Shown: positions 42,059-52,995, counted from the first letter of the stretch. The stretch: 64,000 nt of DNA from Deinococcus sp. AJ005 (GCF_009017495.1 NZ_CP044990.1:1-64000), one strand, 5' to 3'. Numbers and translations: made by a program. The notes: generated from the sequence alone by a model not told the origin.

Positions 42059-44137
42059 ATGTCTCACTCCCCCCGCTCAACCCTGTCTCTGACCGCCCTC
42101 GCCCTGACCCTGACCCTGGCTGCCTGTTCGCAGCAGACCGCCGCGCCCCAGGCCGACGAGCAAAGCGGCAGCCAGTTCGTCTATGACGGCACGGATCACT
42201 CCTGGGTTTCTCCTGACAACGGTCTGGTGGGCATGGAAGCCGAGGTGGCCAGGATGAAGGCGCTGACGATCAACACCGGCAACAACATGCTGAGCGGCGA
42301 GGCGTGGACGGCGGCCACCAGCGGGTACGGACCGATCGAGCGCAACATGAGCAATGGTGAATCCGGGGCCAGAGACGGGCGCATGCTGGCCGTGAACGGC
42401 AAGAAGTATGACAGTGGGTTTGGGGTGCATGCCAATTCCTCGATGACCTTCAATCTGGGTGGTAAATGCAAGCGCTTTATCAGCGACGTGGGTATTGATG
42501 ACGAGGTGGGCAACCAGGGCAGCGTGGTGTTCCAGGTGTACGCAGACGGCGTCAAACTGTTCGACAGTGGGAAGATGACCGGCGCGGACGGTACAAAGAC
42601 CGTCAACGTCGACATCGCGGGCCGTAAGGAACTCAAGCTGATGGTCACCGACGCGGGCGACAACAACTACTACGATCACGCCGACTGGGGCGGAGCCATT
42701 CTGGTGGATTGCAACGCAGCCGGGGCCGTTGTTCCTGCGCCCGTCCCGACGCCGACTCCCCCCGCACCTGCGCCCGCACCTGCAACTTGGACCAGGATCG
42801 CCGGCGAGGGTGAGTCTTTCTCTGTCAGCGGAACGCAAAGGGTCAGATACGGCGCTGGCACCGCGTGGATCGTAAAAGACGTCACCTCCAGTGGCCAATG
42901 CACCAACGGGTTCTTCGGCAACGATCCGGCCTATGGCACGACGAAATCTTGCGAGATCAATGCACCTGCATCTGCACCCACTCCAGTCCCTGCACCCACT
43001 CCGCCTGCGCCCACACCTCCGTCCGGCAACGTGAATTACAGCGGTCCGTTTGTGATTACCAAGGGCGGCACCTACCGGGGCAACTGGGAAAGCATGAATC
43101 CCAATGTGCCTGCGGTCCTCATCCAGACTTCAGACCCCGTGGTGATCGAAGGCTCCAACCTGCGCGGACGCGGCGAGTTGATTCGCGGCTGGAAGGTCAA
43201 CCTGACGGTCCGCAACTCCAACGGCTACGGCATGAACCCTAATGTCTACGGCGGACATGCTGGGCGCTTCATCGCTGCCGAGGAAGTCTATAACCTCCGT
43301 GTGGAGAACAATTACCTGGAAGGCACCTCGGGGATCTACGTTAATCAGTTCTACGGCAAGGGCGATGGGCAGACCATCAAGATCCTGCGTAACAAGGCCA
43401 AGAATATCGATGGCCGCAAGAGTGACGGCAACGGTGGGTACAACGGCGATCGGTATTATGTCCAGTTCGCGCAGATCGCCAAGGTGCAAAATGTGCCGGG
43501 CATGGAGATCGCCTGGAACCAGGTCATCAACGAGCCGGGCCTCAGCTCTCTGGAAGAGAACATCAACCTGTATTCCACCAGCGGCACTGCCGGAAGCCGG
43601 ATGCAGATCCACGACAACTACATCCAGGGGGCGTTCGCCATCAAGGCGGCCACGGACGGTGCTTATTCCGGCGGCGGCATCATGCTGGGTGACGGTCCGG
43701 TGGGCAATTTGGGCGAGGCGGGCGGTTACGTCGATGTCTACAACAACCAGATCGTCAGCACCTCCAACCAGGGGATTGGCATCGCGGGCGGGCATGATCA
43801 CAACGTGTTTAACAACCGTATCCTGTCGAGTGGACGCCTGCCTACCGGCGAGATCAACAAGGCCCAGAACGTCGGGATCTACGTCTGGGACGTCATGAAC
43901 GGCAAGGGCAGCAACACCTGGTTTAACAACACGGTTCACGACAACGTGATCGGCTGGACCCGCGTCAATGCCAACAACAGCACCTGGCTCAACAACACCT
44001 GGTTCGCCGACTGCTCCAACACCTGTTACAACAACGCCTCCTGGTCCGGCGCAGTGACGATGGACACCGAGAAGCAGGAGTTCCAGATGTGGCAGAACAA
44101 GTTCCGCGCCGCTGGCATGAGCATGGGACCCAACTGA
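42059..44137 (+). CDS. Lipoprotein with NPCBM and parallel beta-helix domains
   Basis: This 692-residue exported protein has a lipoprotein signal with lipobox LAAC (cysteine at about residue 22). An NPCBM carbohydrate-binding domain follows (about 50–220; KKYDSGFGVHANSSMTFNL, VVFQVYADGVKLFDSG). A Pro/Ala linker, a small domain (TWTRIAGEGESFSVSG) and a second Pro-rich linker come next. The C-terminal right-handed beta-helix (about 330–690) is rich in NN turns such as VRNSNGYGMNPN and VFNNRILSSG, the fold of polysaccharide lyases and pectinase-like enzymes. A surface glycan-binding or glycan-cleaving role is inferred. AGAGGAAA precedes the start. Confidence 0.78.
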   Translation: MSHSPRSTLSLTALALTLTLAACSQQTAAPQADEQSGSQFVYDGTDHSWVSPDNGLVGMEAEVARMKALTINTGNNMLSGEAWTAATSGYGPIERNMSNGESGARDGRMLAVNGKKYDSGFGVHANSSMTFNLGGKCKRFISDVGIDDEVGNQGSVVFQVYADGVKLFDSGKMTGADGTKTVNVDIAGRKELKLMVTDAGDNNYYDHADWGGAILVDCNAAGAVVPAPVPTPTPPAPAPAPATWTRIAGEGESFSVSGTQRVRYGAGTAWIVKDVTSSGQCTNGFFGNDPAYGTTKSCEINAPASAPTPVPAPTPPAPTPPSGNVNYSGPFVITKGGTYRGNWESMNPNVPAVLIQTSDPVVIEGSNLRGRGELIRGWKVNLTVRNSNGYGMNPNVYGGHAGRFIAAEEVYNLRVENNYLEGTSGIYVNQFYGKGDGQTIKILRNKAKNIDGRKSDGNGGYNGDRYYVQFAQIAKVQNVPGMEIAWNQVINEPGLSSLEENINLYSTSGTAGSRMQIHDNYIQGAFAIKAATDGAYSGGGIMLGDGPVGNLGEAGGYVDVYNNQIVSTSNQGIGIAGGHDHNVFNNRILSSGRLPTGEINKAQNVGIYVWDVMNGKGSNTWFNNTVHDNVIGWTRVNANNSTWLNNTWFADCSNTCYNNASWSGAVTMDTEKQEFQMWQNKFRAAGMSMGPN

Positions 44138-44183
44138 GCCGTTATCTCAGCCAACTCTCTGCCTGATTGGAGAGGCCAATAGA

Positions 44184-44216
44184 GGAGACCTGCCATGCCC
44201 GGCAGGTCTCCTTTTT
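44184..44216 (+). terminator. Terminator after the beta-helix lipoprotein gene
   Basis: A perfect 11-bp stem, GGAGACCTGCC (44184–44194) with GGCAGGTCTCC (44201–44211), is followed by five T. Confidence 0.85.
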
Positions 44217-44303
44217 GTTCTGGCTGACTGCCCTGATCCTGACCCTTCATGCGGCGCGTCCTCAGCTACATTCCAGGTGAATCAGGGCCAGTGATCAGGA
44301 CGT

Positions 44304-45698
<1,395 letters not shown>

Positions 45699-45874
45699 GA
45701 GGGCAGTTTAGAGCAGCCTGTGCATCAGGCGCAGCGGATGAGAATCTCCTCCTCGTTTGTTTCGCGCCGCCCCCTCTTTACCAGCGTTTGATCGACTTCA
45801 CAGCAATGTGGTGGCCAAAAAATCCCCTCAATGAAGAGGGGGACGAATGCAGGCCCATGTTCAGGAGAACCGCT

Positions 45875-47821
45875 CTACTCCTTTAGCCACTGCTCCAGCC
45901 AGCCCAGGTATTCCTCCAGTCGCTTGATCCGGCGGTCCGGGCGGCCCGCGCGGGACAGCTCGTGGTTTTCCTCCGGGAAGCGCACGAAGCGCGCCGGGAC
46001 GCCATGCAGGGTCAGCGCGGCGTACCACTGCTCAGCCTGCTCGATGGGGCAGCGGTGGTCTAGCACGCTATGCACGATCAGCGTGGGGGTTTTCACGTCC
46101 TCTACGTATTGCAGCGGGCTGAGGTCCCACAGCTTCAGGGCGTCGGCGCGGCGGTGGAAGTTCAGACCCAGTTCGTCGTCCCAGAAACGCAGCCCGATGT
46201 CTGAAGTGCCGCCAAAGGACAGCAGATTGCAGATGCTGCGGTCTGTAATCGCCGCCTGAAAGCGCGTGGTGTGCCCTGTGATCCAGTTGGTCATGAATCC
46301 GCCGTAGCTGCCGCCCATCACGGCGCTGCGGCTGCCGTCCAGGCGCGGGCAGGCTTCCAGGCAGCGGTCAAAGAAGTTGATCAGATCGTCCATGTCAGGG
46401 CCGCCCCAGCGCCCGTGAATCTCATCCACCCACGCCTGCCCATAGCCTGCGCTGCCGCGTGGATTGCTGTAGCACACGCCATAACCCCGTGCCGCGAACA
46501 GTTGGAATTCGTGCATGAAGGCGTGGCCGTAATCGGTGTGCGGGCCGCCGTGAATGGTCAGGATGGCGGGAACCTTCGCCTCGCCCTCCGGCAGCAGCGC
46601 CCAGCCCTCGCCCTCGCCCAGTTCGTTCTGGAAGGTCACGCGCTCTGGTGTGCGGACCGGGAAGGTCAGGCGGTCATGCAGGGCCGTCACCGTCTTGCCG
46701 TTCAACTCCACTTCGGGGAAACGGTCAGCCCGCTCACGAATCAGCGCCACGCTGCTGCCAGATGCCGTGAAGGACGGAATGACGGCCTGAGCGTCATGGT
46801 CCTGCGCCGTGACCTTGCCGTCCAGCGTGACCCGGAACAGGCCGCAACTGCCACGCACCGTGCTGGAGAACAGCAAAGTCTTGTCGTCCAACCAGACGGG
46901 TTTTTCGGGCAGCGCCCCCACATGGCAGTCGCCGCCCACCATGTTGCCCACGCCGTGATCGTGCTGCTCGTCCAGGCGTCGCCACGAGCCGTCTGCCTCC
47001 ACCAGAAACAGGTGGCTGTTTTCCGGGCTGCCCTTGCCTTCGGGGCGGCCCACCAGCACGAATCGTCCCCCGTCCGGGTGCAGAATCAGCGTCCCGATGC
47101 CCGAATTCCAGTGTGTGACCTGTTCGGGTGTGCCGTTCAGGGGCAGGCGGTAGACCTCCTGCTGGCCCTGGGTGGCCCTCAGTTCGTCGGTGCTGGAGAC
47201 GAACAGCACGCCGCCCGAATCTGGCTGCCAGGCGTAACTGTTGATCTCAGTTTCGGGCGCATGCCATTCGCTCAATTTGTCGGCTCCGATGTCGTAGTGC
47301 CACAACCGGGCCGGGCGTTCGGGCAGCCAGTCGCGCCCATTGAAGCGGTAGCGCGGGCGGGTGATCACGCGGGCCTCGCCGCGTTCGTCGCGTTTGTCCT
47401 CGTCGTCGCCCGTGCTGAGAAAGGCTAGAGAACGCCCGTCGGGGCTGAATTGCAGGTCCTGCACGGCCCCCTTGAATTCGGTCACGGGCCGGGCCTCGCC
47501 GCCGTTCACTGGCAGCAGATGAAGCTGTCCACCCTGTCCCTTACTGGCACGCACGAAGGCCAGCGTTGCCCCGTCCGGGGACCAGCGCGGCGAGCTGTCG
47601 CGGCCCTCGCCCTGGGTGAGCTGCGTTGCCGGGCCGCCGTCACTGAGCCACAGGTGGGTCTTGTAGCGCGGCTTCGCAAATTCCTTATCCGGTTTCTGGG
47701 GGTCTTCCTCTTCCACCCGCGCCAGCACGAAGGCGACGCGCTGTCCGTCCGGGCTGATCTGTGGATCGGAGGGAAAGGCCAGGGCGAGCAGGCTATCGGG
47801 GCCGGGTATTGGATTGGACAT
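45875..47821 (-). CDS. S9-family prolyl oligopeptidase / acylaminoacyl-peptidase
   Basis: This serine peptidase has 648 residues. The N-terminal beta-propeller (about 1–390) shows TolB/WD-like repeats such as PQISPDGQRVAFVLARVE and DLQFSPDGRSLAFLS. The C-terminal alpha/beta-hydrolase domain holds ILTIHGGPHTDYGHAF, the nucleophile GGSYGGFMTNW, the aspartate HSVLDHRCPIEQAEQ and the histidine PEENHELSRAGRPD. The start at 47821 fits a TATCCT box seven bases upstream on the minus strand. No signal peptide is seen, so it is probably cytoplasmic peptide turnover. Confidence 0.92.
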   Translation of the reverse strand: MSNPIPGPDSLLALAFPSDPQISPDGQRVAFVLARVEEEDPQKPDKEFAKPRYKTHLWLSDGGPATQLTQGEGRDSSPRWSPDGATLAFVRASKGQGGQLHLLPVNGGEARPVTEFKGAVQDLQFSPDGRSLAFLSTGDDEDKRDERGEARVITRPRYRFNGRDWLPERPARLWHYDIGADKLSEWHAPETEINSYAWQPDSGGVLFVSSTDELRATQGQQEVYRLPLNGTPEQVTHWNSGIGTLILHPDGGRFVLVGRPEGKGSPENSHLFLVEADGSWRRLDEQHDHGVGNMVGGDCHVGALPEKPVWLDDKTLLFSSTVRGSCGLFRVTLDGKVTAQDHDAQAVIPSFTASGSSVALIRERADRFPEVELNGKTVTALHDRLTFPVRTPERVTFQNELGEGEGWALLPEGEAKVPAILTIHGGPHTDYGHAFMHEFQLFAARGYGVCYSNPRGSAGYGQAWVDEIHGRWGGPDMDDLINFFDRCLEACPRLDGSRSAVMGGSYGGFMTNWITGHTTRFQAAITDRSICNLLSFGGTSDIGLRFWDDELGLNFHRRADALKLWDLSPLQYVEDVKTPTLIVHSVLDHRCPIEQAEQWYAALTLHGVPARFVRFPEENHELSRAGRPDRRIKRLEEYLGWLEQWLKE

Positions 47822-48124
47822 GGGCTTCAGGATAGCCCCTTCCACGGCTGCGACACGCGATTTTTACTCTCGCTCAGGGAGTATTCATGACGAAATGGTC
47901 AAGACCAATTGGGACAAAGCTCCTGGCGGTCAGAAGGTCATCAGTTAGACTAGACATACCGGCACCACCGGCTCCACCTGTTCAGACACGGCCCCGTTTT
48001 GCGACGTGGCGTCACACCGTTGACGTTGTTTCTCGTCATTCGTGGCAGGTCATCCCGGAGCCAGGGCCGCTGCCAGCAGGTCAAGGCACCCCACATTGAT
48101 CCTCGTTTTTTCCGGAGGCCCACC

Positions 48125-48451
48125 ATGACTGCCCCTCAACCCCTTTCCAACCGAGTCCAGAAGCCCACACCCAATGCCGCGTTGCCATCGGCCCGCCCCC
48201 AGACCAAATCCATCCAGTCCAGACCCGTCCAGACGCCCGCCGCGTTACAGGACATGCTGTGTACCTGGGTTCCCGGCACCACCAGCATCGTCCGGCTCAA
48301 AATCGGTACCGAGCCGGGCCGCGAACGCACCCTGGAAGTGACCAGCACGCACCTGAGCCGCATCTTCGGCAAGGAAGTGGTGCATGACCTGTACCTCAAA
48401 GGCCGCTCGAAGGTCATGGTCACGGCCCAGCAACTCGCCCTGCTGACCTGA
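48125..48451 (+). CDS. Hypothetical protein
   Basis: This 108-residue protein has a Pro/Ser/Thr-rich N-terminal half and a compact C-terminal half (TTSIVRLKIGTEPGRERTLE, HDLYLKGRSKVMVTAQQLAL). GGAGG lies eight bases before the chosen ATG; the longer frame from 47999 lacks support. No family is recognised. It is followed by a strong terminator, so it is probably a well-expressed single gene. Confidence 0.65.
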   Translation: MTAPQPLSNRVQKPTPNAALPSARPQTKSIQSRPVQTPAALQDMLCTWVPGTTSIVRLKIGTEPGRERTLEVTSTHLSRIFGKEVVHDLYLKGRSKVMVTAQQLALLT

Positions 48452-48506
48452 GGCGCAGGCCAGCAAGCCCAAGCTGGCCGTCACAGTTCAGCGAGAACGG
48501 ATCAGA

Positions 48507-48533
48507 CCTCCAACCCAAGGTTGGAGGTTTTTT
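48507..48533 (+). terminator. Terminator after the hypothetical gene
   Basis: CCTCCAACC (48507–48515) pairs with GGTTGGAGG (48519–48527) and is followed by six T. Confidence 0.85.
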
Positions 48534-48582
48534 CCTGGCGTGGCTATGGCATACGGTTTTTTTGTGTCCGCCTGGGCCGGGG

Positions 48583-48588
48583 TAGCAT
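48583..48588 (+). promoter_or_regulatory. -10 box of leaderless M20 peptidase transcript
   Basis: TAGCAT lies six bases before the ATG at 48595; no ribosome site is present. Confidence 0.5.
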
Positions 48589-48594
48589 GAGGGC

Positions 48595-49716
48595 ATGTCA
48601 TCCCCATCTGCTCGATCTGACCTGCAACCTGACCTTAAGGCCATGCTCAGCGACCTGCGAACCCTGGTGGACATCGAGTCGCCGTCCACCGATCTGGCGG
48701 CGATCTGCCGAGTCATGGACGTAGTCGAACACTGGGCACTCGATCTGGGCGCGGAAACGCACGCGCTGCCCGGCGGCACCCGCCTGTTCAACTTCGGGAC
48801 CGTCTATGACGAACAGCCGATTCTGGTGCTGGCCCACGCCGATACCGTCTGGCCGCACGGCACGCTGCAAACGATGCCCTGGCGCGAGGATGGAGACCGC
48901 CTGTACGGCCCCGGAACCTATGACATGAAGGCCGGAATCGTCGGCCTGTTTCATGCGCTGCGTGCCCTGAACCACCAGTGGCCCAGGGGCGGCGTGCAGG
49001 TGCTGCTCTCGCCGGACGAGGAAACGGGCAGTGCCAGCAGCCGCGCGTACATCGAGACCGCCGCCCGCAATGCCCGCGCCGTGCTGGTGGTGGAACCCCC
49101 GGTGGCCGACAGCCACAACCTCAAGACCGGGCGCAAGGGCACCGGCCACTTCTCGCTGCACTTCCAGGGCGTCGCCAGCCACGCTGGAAACAAGCCGGAG
49201 GAGGGAGCCAGCGCCATTACGGCAGCCGCGAAGGCCGTGCTGGAAGTTCAGGCCCTGGCTCGCCCGGAGATCGGCACCACCATCAGCGTCGGGCTGATCC
49301 GGGGGGGCAGCGCCGTCAACGTGGTGCCCGCCGAGTGCGTGCTGGACATTGATCTGCGGGTTTCCACACTGGCCGAGGCCGAGCGCATCACGGCGGCGGT
49401 GCAGGCCCTGACCCCGGACGATCCACGCGTCAAGCTGACCATTCTGGGCGGCCTGAACCGTCCCCCTTTCGAGCAGGGCGACGGCAGCCTGGGGCTGTTC
49501 GAGCAGGCGCAGACCGCTGCGCAGAGCCTGGGCTTCACGCTGGGCCACGAATCTGTGGGCGGCGGCAGCGACGGCAACTTCACCGCGCCGCTCTCGCCCA
49601 CGCTGGATGGCCTGGGCGCACCCGGCGACGGCGCGCACGCCAGCCACGAACACATCCGTCTGGACCGCTGGCCGGACCATGTGCGCCTGCTGACCCGCCT
49701 GCTGCAAGAGGTCTGA
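48595..49716 (+). CDS. M20-family metallopeptidase (carboxypeptidase G2-like)
   Basis: The 373-residue zinc peptidase/deacylase has its metal ligands in LVLAHADTVWPHG, GPGTYDMKAGIVG and LLSPDEETGSASSR, and a final histidine in GDGAHASHEHI. The dimerisation domain contains FQGVASHAGNKPEEGASA. The overall pattern is closest to glutamate carboxypeptidases that cleave C-terminal glutamate from folate-like compounds, but the substrate is not proved. The TGA stop forms the first bases of a MITE-like repeat. Confidence 0.87.
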   Translation: MSSPSARSDLQPDLKAMLSDLRTLVDIESPSTDLAAICRVMDVVEHWALDLGAETHALPGGTRLFNFGTVYDEQPILVLAHADTVWPHGTLQTMPWREDGDRLYGPGTYDMKAGIVGLFHALRALNHQWPRGGVQVLLSPDEETGSASSRAYIETAARNARAVLVVEPPVADSHNLKTGRKGTGHFSLHFQGVASHAGNKPEEGASAITAAAKAVLEVQALARPEIGTTISVGLIRGGSAVNVVPAECVLDIDLRVSTLAEAERITAAVQALTPDDPRVKLTILGGLNRPPFEQGDGSLGLFEQAQTAAQSLGFTLGHESVGGGSDGNFTAPLSPTLDGLGAPGDGAHASHEHIRLDRWPDHVRLLTRLLQEV

Positions 49717-49853
49717 TACGGATTCCGATTGAAAGGTTTGCAAAAACATTGCAATCCGAGCGGACGCGAGCAGCAAAGAAGACGGGTTCTACGTATGGAT
49801 TAAATCTTCGGCGCTTTCCCGAAGGTTTAAGGAATTAAGCGGAATCCGTATGA
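49714..49853 (+). repeat. MITE-like repeat, copy 2
   Basis: A 140-bp element is bounded by TGATACGGATTCCGATT at the left and its near inverse AAGCGGAATCCGTATGA at the right. The left TGA is the stop codon of the M20 gene. The interior matches copy 1 (GGTTTGCAAAAAC, then a related 60-base stretch). There is no coding capacity. Confidence 0.75.
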
Positions 49854-49899
49854 GCTGAGGTTGTCTGCCGTCCCCTTTCCGCCTATGCCAGGAGGTTAC

Positions 49900-50196
49900 A
49901 TGTTCAACCTGTTCCGCAAACCGCCCGCCAACCCCAACGTCAAGCAGGACGATGCCCAGACCTTCCGCGTCCGTGTGCGTACCGTCCGGCACGGCGAGAT
50001 CGTCGAATTCCGCTTTACCAAGGGCGCGCACATCGGCATCGACGACGACGGCAACTATGTGTTCCGCAAGCCGGTGATCTCGCCGCAGCATTTGGACCGG
50101 GGCGAACTGGTGGTGCAGTTCAACAACCGCTATCAGGTGCTGTCCACCACCGGGGACGGCGTGGAATTTGTGCCCGTGAGCGAGTGGGAAGACTGA
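49900..50196 (+). CDS. Hypothetical small protein
   Basis: The 98-residue protein starts after a perfect AGGAGG seven bases upstream. It is mostly beta-strand (FRVRVRTVRHGEIVEFRFTK, ELVVQFNNRYQVLSTTGDG). No family is recognised. It sits alone between a repeat element and the sugar operon. Confidence 0.65.
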   Translation: MFNLFRKPPANPNVKQDDAQTFRVRVRTVRHGEIVEFRFTKGAHIGIDDDGNYVFRKPVISPQHLDRGELVVQFNNRYQVLSTTGDGVEFVPVSEWED

Positions 50197-50534
50197 CGAC
50201 CTGACCGCTGGACCTCAGCCGCTGGATCAGGCCAGCAACCCGTCGGTCTTGCCAATGGGCGGTTTCGAGCGGTTGAACAGTGTGATCTCTAACAGTGAGG
50301 TGACGCTGTTTCAGAAGAGAGGCTGGGTGCAGGGGGTGTGAACTACACCTGAGAGTACTTGCGCCCTGCGACGTGTCACTGCCATCTAGATCGGCGTGTC
50401 CACAGAGAAAGCAGGTGAATGATTGGAGGGGAGCGTGAATGCTCTCCTCCCTGCGCCTGTCTGATTGTAGGTGGAAATGCCGTGTGGAAGGAGGATGCGC
50501 GGGAACGTTGCTTTTTTAGAAGCACAGGTGTACA
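50197..50534. other. 338-base gap before the sugar operon
   Basis: No gene is seen. The right end carries the promoter of the ROK regulator (listed separately). The rest shows no clear repeat or hairpin. Confidence 0.5.
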
Positions 50535-50536
50535 GT
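50508..50536 (+). promoter_or_regulatory. Promoter of the sugar operon
   Basis: TTGCTT (50508–50513), a 17-base spacer and TACAGT (50531–50536) lie about 40 bases before the ROK gene start. The AT-rich stretch up to the ATG may hold the regulator's own site. Confidence 0.55.
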
Positions 50537-50576
50537 GAATTCAATCGTTAATAAAGTTTCTTATCTAGGAGATGCA

Positions 50577-51596
50577 ATGGGTCAGCCGCGTGAGCTTCGG
50601 CGTCTTAACCGCCGTGCCGTCACACAATTGTTGTTTTCAGGAAGTGGGCTGACACGCCCGCAGCTTGCCGATCAGACAGGTCTCTCTAAGGTCACCGTCA
50701 ACGTCGTGGTCCAGGAGTTGCTGAATCACGGCATCGCCCAGTTGTCCATGTCATCCGATCAGGGCGTGGGCCGCACCCCCCAGCGGGTAGAGTTGCGCCC
50801 GCAGGTGGGCGCGATCCTGGCCGTCGATCTCCAGCCCACCCAGATCTACACCCAGCTCAGCGGTCTGGCGGGCGGCGCTCCCAGAAAACAGCAGGTCGAT
50901 TGCGCTGAAGCGGATCTCACCGACGCGCTTCTGGACGTCTTTGCTGGGGCACTGGCCGATGCGGCTTACGGGCCGCTCTGCCACGTCCTGATCGGCCTTC
51001 CAGCGCCCGTCGATCCGCAGGGCCGCGTTCGGGAACCCAATGTCACACACCACCTCGACGTGCAGCGTGTCACGGCTTTCCTGGACGCCGCCGGGGTGAC
51101 CTACGCCTTTGCAAACGATGCGAACCTCGTTGCGCTGGCTGCCACCCGCGAGACTCCTGGCTGGAGTCACGTTGCGGTGCTGGTCGAGCGGCCCAGCGGC
51201 ACAGGGATGGGCCTGCTGCTGGGCGGCGAACTCTACCGGGGGATGCACGGACGCGCCGGAGAAATCGGGCGCTCGCGCTGGCCCGGCCCCCTTGGTGCGG
51301 AGCCGCTGGAAAGCCTGCCCAGCCCCGAACGCCTGGAGGCCACGGCGTTCATGCTGGCCGGACTCGTCCATACCCTCGACTTGCAACACGTCGTTCTCGG
51401 CATGCCGAAAGACCGTGCTACTGCGTTGCAGGACAAGCTGAGCGTGCTGCTGGACCTGTCGATTACCATCCATCTGCTGCCGGATGTGGGGGACGCCGTC
51501 CTGCGCGGCGCGGCCCTGCTGGCCCGGCAACAGGCGCACGAACACCTGCTGGCGCGTGTGGAAGACTTGGGAAGGGAGAAACCCGATGTGGCATGA
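50577..51596 (+). CDS. ROK-family transcriptional regulator
   Basis: The 339-residue protein has an N-terminal winged helix (LRRLNRRAVTQLLFSGSGLTRPQLADQTGLSKVTV begins it) and a C-terminal ROK sugar-binding fold (HVLIGLPAPVDPQGRVREPN, GMGLLLGGELYRGMHGRAGEIGRS). The kinase phosphate motif is absent and so is the cysteine cluster that usually binds zinc after GHAGE. It is therefore a non-catalytic, possibly zinc-free regulator. The start at 50577 has AGGAG upstream. It heads the operon and overlaps the next gene by 11 bases, so it probably controls the operon. Confidence 0.82.
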   Translation: MGQPRELRRLNRRAVTQLLFSGSGLTRPQLADQTGLSKVTVNVVVQELLNHGIAQLSMSSDQGVGRTPQRVELRPQVGAILAVDLQPTQIYTQLSGLAGGAPRKQQVDCAEADLTDALLDVFAGALADAAYGPLCHVLIGLPAPVDPQGRVREPNVTHHLDVQRVTAFLDAAGVTYAFANDANLVALAATRETPGWSHVAVLVERPSGTGMGLLLGGELYRGMHGRAGEIGRSRWPGPLGAEPLESLPSPERLEATAFMLAGLVHTLDLQHVVLGMPKDRATALQDKLSVLLDLSITIHLLPDVGDAVLRGAALLARQQAHEHLLARVEDLGREKPDVA

Positions 51597-52995
51597 CACG
51601 TACCTGAGGGTGGTCTTGCAGCCCGATTACGACTACGCCAGCGAACACCTGTTGCCCCACCTCTTCGATGCCCTGAGCGCGCACGCCCTGATGCTGGACG
51701 GCTGCGGGGTGGCCCACGCGGGCAAGGCGGCCAGCCTGCTGCGCGAGATCCGCCGTCAGCCTTTTCCGGCCTACGATCCCAGCGTCGAGGACGTGTTCTT
51801 CACGCTGGACCGTGAGCTGGCCGCCCGCGACGTGGATGCGGCGGGGGCGCTGCGAACGGCGCTGTCCCGCAACGATCTGGACATGACCATCTACCGCCTG
51901 AGTGCCCGGCTGCGCCTGATGCGGGCGATGGAGCGGGTGCTGCGGCTGCGGCGCACCCTGCTGGACCTCGCCGCACGCGAGATCAACACCGTGATCGTCG
52001 CGTACACGCATCACCAGCCCGCCCAGCCCACCACGCTGGCGCACTACCTGACGGCGGTGGAAAACGTGCTGGCCCGCGACACCATGCGGATGCTGGGGGC
52101 CATGACGCACCTGAACATCAGTCCGATGGGCGCGGTGGCGCTGGGCGGCACCAGCTTCCCAATTGACCGGACACGAACATCAGAGTTGCTGGCCTTTGAC
52201 CGGCCCATTGAGAACACCTACGACGCTGTGAGTGCCAGCGACTGGCAGGTGGAGATCGCCAGCGTGATCACGGTGGTGTCCACCACGCTGTCGCGCGTGT
52301 TGTATGACCTGCTGTTCTGGGCCTCGCGTGGGCTGCTGTCACTGGCCGATGGTCTGGTGCAGGGCAGCAGCGTGATGCCGCAGAAACGCAATCCGGTAGC
52401 GCTGGAACACGCCCGCACCAAGTTCAGTAAGGCCATCGGCGTGACCCAGAGCGTGATCATCTCCAGCCACAATGTTCCGTTTGGGGACATCAACGATCCC
52501 GGCCCGGACATGCAGCCCCCGCTGACCAGCATGTGGCACGACTTCCGCGACGGTCTGGAACTGCTGATCGCCTCGCTGACCAACCCCACCCTCAACCGCG
52601 AGGAATGGTTGAGGGAAGCGCAACAGGGCGAATCGGTGGTCACCGAACTGGCCGACGTGATCGCCCGGCATACGGAATGTGGGTTCCGCGAAGCCCACGC
52701 CCATGTCAAGACGCTGCTGGACCACCTGCATACCCAGGGCCGCGCCGTCAGCACCCTGACCGCCGCCGATCTGGCCGCAGTTGGACTGGACTTGCCGGAA
52801 GCCGAGGTACGAAGTGCCCTGAACCCGGCAGAATTCATCGCCCGGCGTACCACCTTTGGCGGCCCTGCCCCCTCGGTGATGGCCGGGGAAATTGCGGCGG
52901 CCCGTGAACGGCTTGACATTGATTACACCCACCACGCCAGCCTCACTACCCGATTTATGAATGCCCGCACACACCTTGAAGGAGGTTCTTTATGA
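51586..52995 (+). CDS. Fumarase/argininosuccinate-lyase superfamily lyase
   Basis: The 469-residue protein carries the superfamily signature GSSVMPQKRNPVALEHAR and the ASL-like THHQPAQPTTLAHYLTAVEN segment. These enzymes release fumarate or a similar unsaturated acid by beta-elimination. N-terminal residues differ from housekeeping ArgH, and the gene is embedded in a sugar-uptake operon, so arginine synthesis is unlikely. I infer a lyase acting on a succinyl- or malyl-type sugar conjugate. It starts with ATG after GGGAGAA inside the ROK gene and overlaps the next gene by four bases. Confidence 0.75.
   Translation: MWHDTYLRVVLQPDYDYASEHLLPHLFDALSAHALMLDGCGVAHAGKAASLLREIRRQPFPAYDPSVEDVFFTLDRELAARDVDAAGALRTALSRNDLDMTIYRLSARLRLMRAMERVLRLRRTLLDLAAREINTVIVAYTHHQPAQPTTLAHYLTAVENVLARDTMRMLGAMTHLNISPMGAVALGGTSFPIDRTRTSELLAFDRPIENTYDAVSASDWQVEIASVITVVSTTLSRVLYDLLFWASRGLLSLADGLVQGSSVMPQKRNPVALEHARTKFSKAIGVTQSVIISSHNVPFGDINDPGPDMQPPLTSMWHDFRDGLELLIASLTNPTLNREEWLREAQQGESVVTELADVIARHTECGFREAHAHVKTLLDHLHTQGRAVSTLTAADLAAVGLDLPEAEVRSALNPAEFIARRTTFGGPAPSVMAGEIAAARERLDIDYTHHASLTTRFMNARTHLEGGSL

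Noticed and set aside
47887..48099. A 70-codon ORF and a short KTNWDK stretch resembling part of an IS630 transposase
   Set aside because: The match is only about a dozen bases, with no flanking transposase sequence; likely chance.
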